NCBI GenBank assembly: GCA_020080175.1
Contig: JAGHQL010000030.1
Coordinates: 1-64,000 of the forward strand
Direction: 5' to 3'
Origin: Glutinoglossum americanum
Lineage: Eukaryota > Ascomycota > Geoglossomycetes > Geoglossales > Geoglossaceae
Length of the DNA stretch: 64,000 bases
Shown here: positions 1-12,041 of the stretch, piece after piece
Numbering within the stretch: position 1 is the stretch's first letter
How the letters are laid out: each line of letters begins with the position of its first letter
Translations under genes and position numbers: made by a program
Notes under the pieces: generated by a model
What the model saw: the letters and a program-made list of their open reading frames with translations, nothing else
Database searches by the model: none
Told to the model about the DNA's origin: nothing

Positions 1-16
1 CCCGCCAGGCCCGCCC

Positions 17-1069
17 TCACGACGCAGCTCCACCCGTCTTAAAATGCCGCCTCGCGTCGTCCACCAGCCTCCTAGGAGCCAAGACAGTGAGCCTCGCAGC
101 GCCCCACCGATCGTAAATCTCCTCCCGCTCCGTGAAGCTATCCTCCAAGAAAGCGTGTCCGTCCAGGATCTCCCAGACCCGTTCGATCGCGGCGCCCACG
201 ATCTCCTCCCCGTCCGCGGCGTCCGTTTCGTGCCCGCAGGCGGCCCTGGCCCTGGGGAGCCCGGCGTCGCAGTCTTTGTTCTCCGTCCCGAGGAAGGAGA
301 GGAGGCGCTCCAGCGAGGCCATGTATTGCACGATGTCCCCTTCCTTTGAGAAGGTGATTGGGGCTCTCTCGTAGAGGGTGTCGCCGACGAAGAGGCAGCG
401 TTCGCGAGAGTCCCAGATGGCGAGGGAGTCGGGGGTGTGGCCTGGCGTGTGGAGGATGTGGAGGTCGAGGGGGTGGTCGTTGTGGGTGAGGGATTCGTTG
501 TCGGTTGCCCAGTGGGAGACCGTGTAGGTGGGGGTGGGCATGCCGACGAAGCGGCAGAGGGACGTTGTGGGGAGGTCGGAGGTTATGAAAGAGGGTGAGA
601 GGGAGGAGGAGACGACTCTGGTGGAGGGAGTGTCTGTGAATTGGGCGATCCCACCTTTTTGCCGTTAGCACGGCAAAAGGGAAAATGACGACGGCGCTTT
701 GGCCGGATGGCCCGGAGATGGTATGATAAACTCACCGATATGGTCATAATGGCAGTGCGTGCAAATAATCAAATACTCTCTCTTCGCCTTCCCTTCATGG
801 TCCCTCGCGTTCAACGGCTCCCATCCATTCGCCTCCACAGGATACGTCTCGATGAACTCCCGTAGGCTCTTCAGGCTCACTCTGTCGTCCCGAGCCGCAC
901 CTCCACAGCCCGTGTCTATCAGGACGAGGAGAGCGGGAGAGTCGTAGATTTTGGCATAGACGAAGGGCAGCTGGTCCCATTGGTCGTCCTCGCAGATGCG
1001 GAAGGTCGTAGGATTGAGACGGGTGCAGGTGAAGCAGGTCGTCGGGAGGCTGGCGGGTTTGTCGGGCAT
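17..1069 (-). CDS. Metallo-beta-lactamase-fold hydrolase
   Basis: Two exons, 736-1069 and 17-654, joined across an 81-base intron (GTGAGT...AAAAAG) that splits a Gly codon; 323 residues, with the ATG at 1069. The zinc-binding signature HCHYDHIGG is at residues 105-113 (H105, H107, D109, H110). The later ligands of the fold follow: H184 in HTPGHTPDS and D203 in LFVGDT. The spacing fits a single-domain MBL protein that binds one or two zinc ions and hydrolyses an ester, lactone or thioester. There is no signal peptide, so it is probably cytosolic. The family is too broad to name a substrate; lactonase or glyoxalase-like activity is possible. It is transcribed away from the DUF7492 gene across a 1.5 kb gap. 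Confidence 0.88.
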
Positions 1070-2536
1070 TTTCCACGGGTGATTTATTTTATTTTTATTT
1101 TTCTTTCATGATAGGCGGCAGTTTTAGATGCGGGTATGAGAGAAGCGCCCCAAGAGAACTGCGTGCACCTTCCACGTCGATGCTGTTTCGACGGAAATGG
1201 AGATGCTTCAGGACGAGGTTTCGGCGTTTCATAGATTCGTGGCGCTGTTTGTTCCTATGGGGGAGCTTGAACGGGCGCCAAGTTGGTGTGGCAGCGCGGG
1301 GTGGAAACTGACCCAATCGGCTCCCTCCCAGGCGTTGACGCGCATCTCTGCTGCCGCAAGCTTAAATTGTCAACAACCTCCGTTCGAGCCACCAGAGCAA
1401 CTAACGTTGTGCACAATCTTGGTGGTTCGTGGTTCGTGGCGATGACTCTTTTTCTTGTTTTGGTCCGTTTCGGGAACCCGTCGCGGTTTGGAATGCCAGC
1501 GAGGAATTCCGGTGACCGGCTGTAGAGGTGCTGTACAGCACACGCACATGCGGTGCGAGTGTGCGCGTATATGGTACGTATCGTATCGTATCGTGCAAGT
1601 ACCGCGCATACAATTGATGTTGCATGGCCTCCTGCCTGGAGACGCGACAGACAAAGTATCTTTGTTGGGGTCCTTTTGTTGGCTGGGGACAATTAGCTCA
1701 TTGCGCAGAACTCTCTCATCATCATCCCGGTCCGTGAGCTCTTTGTCCTGGAGAGTGAGAGGAAATTATCAAGCGGTTGGTATGCGCGCGTCCCCGCCAT
1801 GACAATCAACATTCCTGCTGTTTACGAGCCACAACGGCCTATTTCGGGTGAGGCCCTTGCGTTTCTGCAGCGCGTTAAGCATTCCGATTGCGACTGTTTT
1901 GGGATGTTGGGGGAGGCGCTGCCAGGGGTGGTGGTTGAGGTTGGGAGATTCTTCGCCAGCCGCTTCAACCTGCGACAGGGACTTCGCTCGAAACGATCCG
2001 GAACACTTTGCTTGATTGGCCGTGGGAAGGGTGAAGTATAGACCTCATCGACTCTTGGTCGATAGCGCTGGTGATATTGTGCGGCCGATACCTGTCGATT
2101 CCAGCCCCGTTCCGTTCCTGACGTTCCTGACGCCCACAGCATGAGTGATGACGAACCTCGCTGTACCCTTCGGTACGCCTATTGTTGGATGCTGTCCGAG
2201 TCCATTGTCTGGTCCATTGTCTGTGTGCTCTGCCCCCCCACTTACCTTCTTCTGGATAAATATGAATACGACAGGCCCGTCATCTATTGAATGTTCACAT
2301 TCTATTCACTTTCTGGTGCGCTTTTGCGCGGGCACTGTGCGCTCTGTCTATATATCTCTTAGGATTTCTCTGCGTCCCTTCTTTCTATTTCTTCCTATTT
2401 CTATCTATCATCGCTCTGGTATTTGACATACCTCTACTACACTTTCCGGACCTCAAAAGCCCCACAAATCTTGCTGGTTCAAGACTCTTTCATCCTACCT
2501 TCGAACTCTTCTCAAATAGGACCTCTCACTCAGACA
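1070..2536. other. Divergent intergenic region, no gene seen
   Basis: About 1.5 kb between two divergently transcribed genes, presumably holding both promoters. Open frames here are short and have no family resemblance. A small (GTATC)3 repeat lies near 1577-1594. Confidence 0.6.
2349..2355 (+). promoter_or_regulatory. Possible TATA box of the DUF7492 gene
   Basis: TATATAT followed by pyrimidine-rich sequence, about 180 bases before the ATG at 2537. Position and composition suit a fungal core promoter, but no transcript start is known. Confidence 0.3.
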
Positions 2537-3601
2537 ATGCGGTGCTTCGCGCTCTTCGCGGTCATCGCCACTCAAATTCATCTCACCATCGCTCACACTT
2601 GGGTGGAAAGGCTCAGAGTCATCGCCCCCAATGGAACGTTTGTTGGTGACTCTGGCTTTCCTCGTGGGAACGTCTTGCGAACAAGCCCTGGCTTCTCGGA
2701 TGTTCCCATGACCCACCTGATTGGACCTACACTCAACCAGGGCGCTCAGATGTGCAGCGGCACACAGCAGGAACCTGTCCAGACCAACGGGAGCCCTAGA
2801 CTTGAAGCAGCTGCGGGCAGCTTCGTCGCTCTCCAATACCAAGAAAACGGCCATGTCACTCTCCCAAACAACCAGCCCGGCAAACCGGCGAATCGTGGGA
2901 CAGTCTATATCTACGGTACCTCTGAACCGCAAAAGAATGAGGACTTTACAGCCATTTTCAAAATCTGGAATGCAGACGGCACCGGTGGAGACAAGCGAGG
3001 CAAGCTCCTCGCAACTCAAAACTTCGATGATGGCCAATGCTACCAGACCAACCCCGGCAACATCTCCGTAGCGCGAAAGACCGAATTCCCGAAAAAGGCG
3101 GATACGCTACAGGGCACCGACCTCTGGTGTCAGAACGACATTGCGCTACCTAAGGACCTCGCGACTGGGAAGCCATACACGATCTACTGGGTCTGGGACT
3201 GGCCTACCGCTTCTGGCGTCGATCCCAACCTCCCCAACGGGAAGACCGAGATCTATACAACGTGCATGGATATCGACATTGTCGCCGGCGCACCTCGAGA
3301 TGCCGCTGCTCAGGCGGCCGAGGCCATCGATCCACCGATTGGCGATGGCGCTGTCCCCTCGATTTTCAAAAGCCTATTGGCCGATTCCTCACCCTCGACG
3401 GGGCCTCATCCCCAGCAACCAGCTAATACCTCGCGACCGGTCGCTTCGGCAGCGCCCACCCCTCCTTCTTCGCCAGAACCTAGTGTCCGCACCGTCTTCA
3501 GGACTATCTACATTACTGGCCCCGCTCCCGGTCCTACAGGACGACCATCACACCCAGGGCGCAGCTCGACTAGGCTACGCCCGGTCACGTTCACAGGCTG
3601 A
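2537..3601 (+). CDS. Secreted LPMO-like protein, DUF7492 family
   Basis: Single exon, 354 residues. I chose the ATG at 2537 because it opens directly into a 19-residue signal peptide ending TIA; an in-frame start upstream would bury it. Cleavage would leave His20 as the mature N-terminus (HTWVERLRVIAPNGTF). An N-terminal histidine of this kind is the hallmark of copper histidine-brace enzymes (lytic polysaccharide monooxygenases). A second conserved-looking histidine is H106 in ENGHVTL. A Tyr/Trp-rich stretch, YTIYWVWDWP, lies at 214-223. Cysteines at 73, 168, 198 and 243 could form disulfides. From about residue 255 the chain is a Pro/Ser/Thr-rich tail with no GPI signal. I recognise the family from its N-terminal motif. 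Copper binding and polysaccharide oxidation are inferred. Confidence 0.82.
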   Translation: MRCFALFAVIATQIHLTIAHTWVERLRVIAPNGTFVGDSGFPRGNVLRTSPGFSDVPMTHLIGPTLNQGAQMCSGTQQEPVQTNGSPRLEAAAGSFVALQYQENGHVTLPNNQPGKPANRGTVYIYGTSEPQKNEDFTAIFKIWNADGTGGDKRGKLLATQNFDDGQCYQTNPGNISVARKTEFPKKADTLQGTDLWCQNDIALPKDLATGKPYTIYWVWDWPTASGVDPNLPNGKTEIYTTCMDIDIVAGAPRDAAAQAAEAIDPPIGDGAVPSIFKSLLADSSPSTGPHPQQPANTSRPVASAAPTPPSSPEPSVRTVFRTIYITGPAPGPTGRPSHPGRSSTRLRPVTFTG

Positions 3602-5406
3602 GGACCTTTTTTTTCCTTTCTTGTTCTCTCTATCAGATCAATACATCAACATTCGCACAGGCACTCTCATAAGACCTATTAATTTGTAAATACACTCCCT
3701 TCCCCCAAATTGTCTTCTATGGTACAGGCCCTGTCCTGCCCACACAATACACTTTATTTTCCTTGCACATTGTCTCCTACTTTGCACAAAACACTTCCAT
3801 AGGGCACATATACACACATACTGTCATATAGAACCACCCTCCCCCCCCCCTTCCCCATAGACAAAATCCTGCAAGTCACGATTTCTTTCCCCTTTCATTT
3901 TTCTTCTTCCCAACCACCATCTCCCCCCGAAGCGCGAGACGGGGGGTATGGAACTGTAATAACCGTAATCCTCGCGCTGTAGATGAGACGATTTCAAATA
4001 AACTTCACAAAAAACCAAAAAGAAGATGGCGGTTGTCCACGCGGCAAGTGAATTAGAACTTCACGTACCTGATCTAAAACCTTGAAGGGCTTTGGCTGCA
4101 TCGGTGGAGAGGAAGAAGGGGAATGAAACAACGCGGAAACTATACATGAGGCTGCAAAAGAGCTAACGTCCAGCCAGGGAAACGCATATCCAACTGTCCT
4201 TCTAAAAGCTAAAGTTACTCCCTTTCACCTCAGCTTTACACGCATGTATCCACTGAGCCCGCCCGGGGGGGGGGGGGGGTTGGGCCATAGAGAAACGAAC
4301 GACGGAGCTCGAACATCTCCAGAGAAAGAAAGAGGCGTGCGGCCCTGCAGACCCCGCAAACCAGACCCCCCTCTCCCCGCCGGTCTCGAACCCCGGGAAG
4401 AAAGAAGGGGAAGAAAAAAAAACCGCTGGCGACAGAGTTCTAGCCGGCGGGGGTTGCAGGCTGCATGGTCTGCGCGGTCTGGCCCTGCTGGAGCCAACCC
4501 CGCGGGGGCGCGGGCCCGGCTGTTTCGGAGTGACATTCCGCTGGGGCATCGAGCTGCGATCCGCATCCGGAAATCCCTCGCGGTCACGTTGCGGGTGGGA
4601 TGGGGAGCTTTTGTTGTGGCTTTTTTTTTGGGGACGTGCTGTGATAGGCGTTGGGCCGGCGTTGTTAGAATGTACGCTGGGCTGTGCCAAGTACAATTGG
4701 CTTGCTGTGTTCTGCAGCCACACGCGTTTTTTCTTTGCTTATTTCAGCAATTCTGGGGTGGAGCTTTGGATGCTCTGGAAACTCGTGGGGAAAAGCACTA
4801 TGGCAATAGGTTCGGCCCCCCGTTGGGTTGGGGCCCAGACTCTTTTCCTTTTCTTACCCTGAGCTGGATCTCGTCAGACATTCGTTCCCTCCTTATCAGC
4901 CTTTTGTTGGTTTTCACTCAGGTTCTCAGGCGTAGGCTGCCGATACATTCAGGTCTGTATAGCGGTCAGTTGACCAACTTTATGAGCTATCGCAATTTCC
5001 ACGAGGCAGCAACGGTCAGTAGCTGAAATGGGTCGTTGGTGAGGCACATCTACTTCCTCACCGGTAGAACTAGCAGCCCAGCAAGAATATAAAGTCAACA
5101 GAAAGTTCAATCCGATTCTTTCTGCGTGAGAGCTCAAACTGAAGAGTTCCAATTTCACTGAGAGTCTCTTCTCTGGCACATGTGAACGCAAGAGCCCATA
5201 TCACCCATCAATCATCGCATCAATCCTCTCCTCATTGCGTCCATCGATGGAATACCTCATCATCCAAACTTCAACAATTTGCAACGTCCCAGCCTAAAGT
5301 TAAGCATCCCGTCCGCTCAACGGCCTGTTCAGTTCTGCGTTGCTGGGTTTGACACCTCGTTTCTCAACGCGATCTGACTTGATTGCTGTGCATCGTTATA
5401 TCGACA
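3602..5406. other. Intergenic region, no gene seen
   Basis: About 1.8 kb between two genes on the same strand. It holds a run of 15 G at 4265-4279 and C-rich runs near 3839-3855. Long open frames around 4200-5000 arise from the GC-rich low-complexity stretch and carry no recognisable domain. Confidence 0.55.
4265..4279. repeat. Poly-G tract (G15)
   Basis: Fifteen consecutive G on the plus strand, preceded by CCC. It is prone to slippage, so its exact length may be a read error. Confidence 0.9.
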
Positions 5407-6264
5407 ATGTCTATGCGTGAACAACAGGTCATTTATGGGGGGCTTGCCATGTGCATTGCGCCATTGATGGCGATGTGCACGGATGCATGCGTCTCGATAG
5501 GGTTGTGGTGCCAAGAAAAACAACTGGATCCTCCTATACACCATGTGCAGGGTGGTGCGACAAAAGGCCCTAGGGCTCAGGGAGAGAATAAAGGAGATGG
5601 TGCGGTTATCGATCTTCAGCCAACTCGTATTGCCGAACCTGTTGCGGCTTCCGAGATCTCACAGGGCAGGGCAGGTGAAGCTAGTGGGTCGCAACCACGG
5701 GCGGAGGCGAGCACGCAAATTGCCCAAGTTAGCGATAATGTTGATGGGAATGCAACCGTTACTTACAGGGATGGGGGAGTATACGAAGGTAACTGGGACA
5801 ATAAACGTGAAGGGCTTGGAAAAATGACTTGGAAAAACGGTAACAAATATCAGGGTAGTTGGAAGGATGATTTACAGCATGGGCGTGGATTGATGGCGTA
5901 TTGGGACGGTTCGCGGTACAACGGAGAGTGGAGGATGGGCCAGCGCCACGGAAAGGGAGAGATGAATTGGATTGATGGAGAACGCTATGGAGGAACACAT
6001 TATCAGGGCGATTGGCAAAATGATCAACGAGAGGGGAAGGGATTGCTTAGGGATAAATATGAGGGCACTTACGAGGGAAATTGGAGAGGTGACCGGGCCG
6101 AAGGGTTCGGAAAAGCCACCTGGAAAAATGGAAATTGGTATCAAGGAGAAGTAGCTGATGGAAAGCCCGAGGGGAGGGGGGTCATCTATCATGCCGCCAG
6201 TGGCAGGCAATTCCGTGGCAATTTCAGGGACGGTAACAAAGTGGCAGCATGTACTTTGATGTGA
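5407..6264 (+). CDS. MORN-repeat protein with N-terminal hydrophobic segment
   Basis: Single exon, 285 residues, from the ATG at 5407 (context GACAATGT). Residues 8-35 are hydrophobic and Cys-rich and could be a membrane anchor or an uncleaved signal. A polar, disordered linker follows to about residue 115. Residues 118-275 hold about seven MORN repeats with the pattern Y-x-G-x-W-x(n)-G-x-G, such as VYEGNWDNKREGLGKMTW and KYQGSWKDDLQHGRGL. MORN arrays form beta-hairpin rods that bind phospholipids or proteins, in known cases tethering proteins to membranes. They are uncommon in ascomycetes. No catalytic domain is attached. The neighbours give no hint of role. The repeat call is firm; the function is unknown. 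Confidence 0.85.
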   Translation: MSMREQQVIYGGLAMCIAPLMAMCTDACVSIGLWCQEKQLDPPIHHVQGGATKGPRAQGENKGDGAVIDLQPTRIAEPVAASEISQGRAGEASGSQPRAEASTQIAQVSDNVDGNATVTYRDGGVYEGNWDNKREGLGKMTWKNGNKYQGSWKDDLQHGRGLMAYWDGSRYNGEWRMGQRHGKGEMNWIDGERYGGTHYQGDWQNDQREGKGLLRDKYEGTYEGNWRGDRAEGFGKATWKNGNWYQGEVADGKPEGRGVIYHAASGRQFRGNFRDGNKVAACTLM

Positions 6265-7890
6265 GATATCATATCTTATTGGGAACGGTAGAAATATCGA
6301 GGATAGTCGATTGGCGCCTAGGTGGCGCCCCAGTATGGAGGCTGCCGTGGGTACGCATGGCAGCGTCGCGAAATCGTCCCTCGGGTCATTCGTTCCTGTT
6401 ATTTCCTTTTGCTCCACGTATTTGCCAATTCGGATGCACCGTTGTAAGGCCACCAAGGCCATCGTGTATACTCTATTTAAGAGCCCTATAGCCAGCCATT
6501 TCCGTTAGCAATCAATTCGATCATTACCGTACCCCATTGTCCATGGCCACCCATCCCACCCGGCCCGCAGCATAATCTCCAGCGTCGATAGAGGGATGGA
6601 AGAAGAAAACAATGCAAGGTATCAACGGGAAATTCTAGCGCACAATGTTGAAATGCTTAATTTGCGAGGGGAATGGCCAAGTTAAACCACAGAACGTGAC
6701 TACCTTTATAGAAGACGAACTTTACCCCTAAACTATGGACGTCAGATCCTAACAGAGACTGGAAAAACTGGAATAACGAAAGGCTATGGTTTCATGAGGT
6801 TGGTTGAACAGGATGCAGAAAATGAAAGGAAAGTTGGTGGGGTGAGCGATCGCGAGCACAGGGCGGCGTGCTCACCCGTCCAAACTGAGCTGGCTACAGT
6901 ATTCTAGAATCAACGCATCTCTTGCATCTCTCATCCCAATGGTTATAGATGCGAAGCTCCGAACCTCCCCCAACGTCTTTTTGCTTCCCGACGAGCATCA
7001 ATCGGTGTAGAGGTGGGTTTTCAGTGGTCTTCCTACCGCCGTGGAGCGAGTTAGGGCAAGCCCTACGCTGTTTTTGTTATAGTTTGGTGATGACCGTGGT
7101 GAATCGTCTCACCTTTCTCAACGTCCCACGCGCAGAGCAAGTATACCCTTCCAATTAACACTTGAAGGGGCTCTCTCTCCGCTTTTCCTTGCCTCTCCAC
7201 ATTTTAAAGATCTCGGCAAAGACTTTCCGCTTTCCGCTGAGACACCTACATACTCGGTTAGAATTTCCATCGAAAAGAGAGTATCACGACCTCTCAGCGT
7301 CCTAGGGGTTTTTTTTTCTTCTTCCGTTATACGGCATAGCAGCAAAGATCGACTTTTTTTTTGGTGTATACCGTAGTAGATAGTAGTAGAGGGAGGGGTA
7401 TCGAGATATTTTTCCCCTGGAAAGTTCCGACTAAACTAACTAAACTAGTGCGGTGTGGTGTAGCAAAAAGCTCTGATTTTATGTCGCACGCGGGCCAAGA
7501 TATTTTGACGCTTCAACAGGCTTTCGTGATAGTCTAACCACACATCTGCATCAGGTCATCCATCGTGCGTTAGTCATAAATGTAACGTCCAAGTTTGGTG
7601 AATGATCTTGTGTATATGTGATTGATTTATCGTTGGTAGGTTAGAGGACAATATTAGAGGGTATTATTAATCTCACGAGCTACAAGTAGAAAGAGCCCTC
7701 GCGGAAAGGGTTACGCGAAACTTTGTCTAATTACCATTCCAAGACAAGAATTAATGAATTAGCTCTACCTACAGGCACAGCGAGGTGCCTGCCACCCACA
7801 ATCGGGAACTCCGGCGCCCCTGCATCCCTACACCCGTAGAGACAAGACGCGAAACATGAGAAATGCCTGGTCTCAAAATTCAAGGCACAA
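6265..7890. other. Convergent intergenic region, no gene seen
   Basis: About 1.6 kb between the 3' ends of the MORN gene and UGP1. No supported gene; the stretch near UGP1 presumably includes its 3' untranslated region. Confidence 0.55.
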
Positions 7891-9895
7891 CTAATGCTCC
7901 AGCAATCTCAGACTGCCCTGCACGACCACGTTCTCGAGGATGCTTCCCGGTGGAATGTCAATAGTGCTACCCTCGGTTGCAACTATGATCACAGTTCCCT
8001 TCAGTGTGACCCCTCTACCGAGATTCACAGCTCCAGTGATGGTGAGATGGTCCAACTCGATGATCTTGGGGATGCTGGAAATTCGCCTCTGGAAGTCGCT
8101 TACTTTCTTAAAATCCGTCCCCAGTTTGATCAATGGTGCAGGGCCGAACCGAGCCTGGTCGATGTTGAGCTGGCCATGTTTCATGCTGTACAGATCCGAC
8201 TTGACAAGTAGCAAATCAGAGCAAGTCTTGACGGGCAAGAACCGCCTGCGGGGAACATTGACGCCGTGAGCGTTGTTGAAGTGCCGAATGGCGGCACCAA
8301 CGGCAGTCTCGAGCTGGACTATAGATATGTCCGATTCACCCTTTTTGTCGGCAGGGATAGACTTATTGTTCGGGATAATCTCCAGTTCCAACTCATTATT
8401 CTGAACAACTCGTTTGATGGCCTTGAGATTGAGCCAAATGTTGTTGGTATTGAAATATTTGAACTTCTTGATGGATTTGAAGTCCTGTACGTGTTCCTTG
8501 GGAACCTGAGCAAGTTCGAGGAGTCGCACCCTTCCTTCATAATCGATGATCGTACCACCTTTGACATCGGCCTTGGTCTTGTCCGTCAATTCCATAACGT
8601 ACTCAGCCTTAGTCTCAACCATATGCTGCAGAATGCGCAAGTCGACTACAGCTCCCAAATTGTCTACGTTAGAGAGAAAGAGAATCTCAATACCGCGCTT
8701 GATGAGCTCATCGAGAATTCCAGAGTTTTCTAGAGACTCGAAAACGTCTCCGTGTCCAGGAGGATACCAATCTGAGATCGGCGAGTCGTAGGTCTTGGGT
8801 GCTGGGAGGAGAGAATCCTTCAGGATTCGAGGGTAGCGTGACTGGTTAAAGGTAAGAATGTCGATATTGTAGCCCTCGTACTTCTTGATGATGCTCTGAG
8901 TGTCGTCGTCCGTATTGAACGAGTTCATGAGAACGAAGGGAACATTGACACCGTAGGTGCGGTTGAGGTACTCGACTTGGCGAACAGAAAGGTCGAGAAA
9001 TGACATGCCCTCGCGAACTTCAATTACGGACTTCGGCCCGACGCATCCCATAGAAGTACCGAGACCACCATTAAGCTTGAGCACCGCAAGCTTGCTCAGG
9101 AATTCAACAGACTCTGAATTAGCCAGAGTGTTATATTCAACGACTTGGGAAGGCGCAGGGGGTGCGATGCGATCCCATTCCCTATAAAACAACCACACGT
9201 TAGCTTAGTGGAGCACTGGCAAGGCTTGCAGAGGCATTAAGCTTACAGTACGGAACCCTTGGTTTTGTCATGAAGGTATCTCCTAAAAAGGGAAAAGAAA
9301 TTGTCCATTTCCGCCTCAAAACGCTGGTGCATCCAGTTAGCGGCAGTCGCCAGGAGCGTGTCGCATCCTCTATATCTAGCACAGGTATGACTTATATCTC
9401 ACCTTCCTCTCATCCGCATCCTTGACAGTATCCGTGAGACTGTTTAGAGCATTTCGCATCTGGCCTGCCGCGACATTGGTAGAGGTGTTCTCGAAAGCCT
9501 TTTGTGCCAACATGTTAGTGGTATTGTCTAGGTAAACGGTTTGGGGATTTAGAGGTTGAGATGAGCCAAGTAGGTGAATGATCCGAAGGAGGTTAAGAAA
9601 TATGCCGGGATTAGGAGGGTGAGTAAGGAAAACTTGGTGATGCTGTCTTGTGAGCAGCGAAATAACGTCTCAACCTAAAATGAAGGTTCATGATGCTATC
9701 GAAACTAACAGGTGCCACTTTCCCAAATTGGCACAATTGGCGCGCCTTGATGGGAACAAAAGGCTGTTTGGACTGAGAGCCAAGGCAAATACTGACCATA
9801 TGAGATTGAGACTTCTCGTGGCGCTTTCGAGGGAATCCATCCGCCGCGGTGGCCACAGACGGCTTCATGTGCAAGGGCAGAGCTCGGCCTGCCAT
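7891..9895 (-). CDS. UGP1: UTP--glucose-1-phosphate uridylyltransferase
   Basis: Makes UDP-glucose from UTP and glucose-1-phosphate in the cytosol, the precursor for glucans, glycogen, trehalose and UDP-galactose. Four exons: 9797-9895, 9403-9498, 9247-9323 and 7891-9181, with introns of 298, 79 and 65 bases. All joins keep frame, giving 520 residues, the usual fungal length. The nucleotide-binding signature [12 protein letters not shown] and the following NSFNTDDDT match the family closely. The C-terminus, [11 protein letters not shown], is the standard beta-helix end. The true start is the ATG at 9895 ([14 protein letters not shown]). The first exon is the least conserved part, and its 298-base intron is much longer than the others. 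Confidence 0.96.
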
Positions 9896-11183
9896 AGCAA
9901 ATAACAGGTACAACTAGGGACTAGTAATTGGAGTAATTGGACGTGTGGAGAAGCTGGAGGAGCCGACAAAAGTTTTCAATCAGCAACAGTCAAAGTGGTC
10001 CTTTTATAGCAGAGGTTGGGGAGGGAGGTCTAGGAAAAGACGGGCTTCCCTCCTGTTTTAACAGACCGGGCCTGCCGCTTCCCAATGTGACGTCGCCTGC
10101 AATTGAACAATCGACGGAAAGAGAGAAAAGCAAACAAGGGAATAGGCGAATCAACCGCCACTCACAGAACTTGTTTCGACCCTTCACTACCCTTTAGGTT
10201 CAACCCGACCGAGTGTCCGCCGAGTAGCGTCAACAAAAGATTATCCAGTCACACAGACCACGGGGAAATGCAGCGGACGGGTAGGCACAGGTTTCAGTCT
10301 GTGCTCCTGGTGCGAAAGCGGCAATAGCAATACTTCTAATTCGACTTTGGGCCCCGGTAGGAAGGAGACGGAAGGGAGAGGCGAGCGCACAGATATATAG
10401 ATTGGAACCCAAATGACAATTAAAATAAAACGAGATGCGATGTGGGATCTTACCCCCGTACAGTTACACAACAGCCTCACCTAGCGACATGTCTACCGCC
10501 TTTACAGCAACAACCTCAGCCCTCAACAGAGAACAAACAGCTGAATGGCATAGCTTACTGTGTCTTACCAAGGCTTACCCCATCCACCCACGCAAAGATT
10601 TTAAACACGGACCGACGTTTCTCGGGCCTTCCGAAAATTTCTGTCCCCGTTGAGGGAGTAGCAACACTAACCGCAAGCGCGTTAGGTGTGTATTGACCCC
10701 CACGCTAAGAAGCCACTAACACGCCCCCCAATTTCCACGCGGAGAGCCTCAATATCATCCCGGCCTCTCCCCTTTTCAGTTGGCAGTTCGAATCCAGCCA
10801 AGGCGTTCCGTGCCCAGACGTTTTTTTGCTTTTGCCGGAGGTTATAATTATGCAAAGCAGATCTGAGGGCGCCTCTAGAAACGCCCACCTTGGCTCTTCC
10901 GTTCGCCGTTTGAGCTTTGCGAAATCGCCCAGGGAGATTTAGCTAGGTGGAGGCCACCTTCTCGTCCGAGGAAGAGGCCATTATCCTAGGTACCATTTTG
11001 TCGAGTGTCGGGATGAGGCACATTACAGGGGGTTCACCGCCAGATTTTAGCGAAAAGGGTTAGATCTAGCACCGCGCCAAACTTTTCAAAATCTATGGAT
11101 TCTATGTCTATTCTAAAGGTCTATTGCTGCCAAGTCGCTATCTGTGTTCGGTTCATCCATCTCCATTGTATAAAGCACCACCC
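9896..11183. other. Intergenic region upstream of UGP1, no gene seen
   Basis: About 1.3 kb between the UGP1 start and the 3' end of the GIG1-family gene. It should contain the UGP1 promoter. A short open frame near 10682-10888 and a tRNA B-box-like string near 10785 were examined and not accepted. Confidence 0.5.
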
Positions 11184-12041
11184 TTATTTGAGCTTCGCCA
11201 TCATTGGCATATCATTCCCAGTAACTTCCCTTATGAACTCCATGTCCGGGTCGAAAAGCATGACATGAAAATGCTCCACGGCATGGATAGATTTTAATGA
11301 TCTCCAGTTCTTGAACCATATCACCTAATAAAAAAGATACCGAAAGTTAGCCTCTGCGGGGAAAAAACATTAGAGGACGGCTAGAGGATCCCACATTTTC
11401 CGGATCCGCACGAGCGCAGAATGTTTTGTTCACAAAGTCATTAATCTCCTTCCTTGCCTTCAGTGTAAGATCGTCTGTGCTCGGGTCGTCTTCAAGATCA
11501 AATTTCGTCCAGACTACCAGGTGGACAATCTTCCCGTCTACCCCATAGGGCCAGTCATTGTATAGGATCTTGATGTCAGCTGAATGTCATCTGCGAGTCA
11601 GTCGAACACGTCTTTCCCGTCGTAGGAGATTCCCAGCAAACGACGTACCTGCATCGCTGAACGGGGCCTCACCTCGCGGTGTAAGGTCTGTCCATTGGAG
11701 CCGCTCCTTGAGCACGAAGTTCATGACCGAGCCGTAGTCTCTAACCAGCTTGGCCATGTACTCCAGATACCGTCTCAGATCAATGGGCGCTCTTCGAAGA
11801 AGATCGATTCGGTTGGTCTCTGCTTCTACGTCAGACACCAGTATTAGAGAGTAGATTTCCGGTTTTTTTTACTTATGATGGTCCTCACTTCCTGCCATGT
11901 GTGACGTTGGAAATCCTCGTCCCTGGTACTGAGAATTTCTCTGTCCTTAGCGTTTGTATTGACAAGATAGTCTGGACATTCAGTGGGCCATTCATCTGTT
12001 GGTATGTTGACAAGCCAGAAGGGGAGTTTTTCGATCGTCAT
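11184..12041 (-). CDS. GIG1: GIG1-family protein (DUF3605)
   Basis: Four exons: 11873-12041, 11649-11825, 11395-11579 and 11184-11324. Introns are 47, 69 and 70 bases and the frame is kept throughout, giving 223 residues. Family marks: [18 protein letters not shown] near the N-terminus, [20 protein letters not shown] in the middle, [20 protein letters not shown], and a C-terminal [20 protein letters not shown]. The namesake is the Candida N-acetylglucosamine-induced protein 1; the biochemical role is unknown. There is no signal peptide or membrane span. The third intron has a weak donor (GTGGGA), but it is the only one that restores the ENVIWFKNW junction. The name rests on family resemblance. 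Confidence 0.88.

Noticed and set aside
4244-5026. 260-codon open frame in the gap after the DUF7492 gene
   Set aside because: It begins in the poly-G tract, is composed of low-complexity Arg/Gly/Pro then Phe/Leu sequence, and overlaps equally long frames on the other strand.
10682-10888. Short minus-strand frame and a tRNA B-box-like GTTCGAATCC near 10785
   Set aside because: No A-box at a usable distance, no T-stem pairing, and the protein frame has no relatives I recognise.
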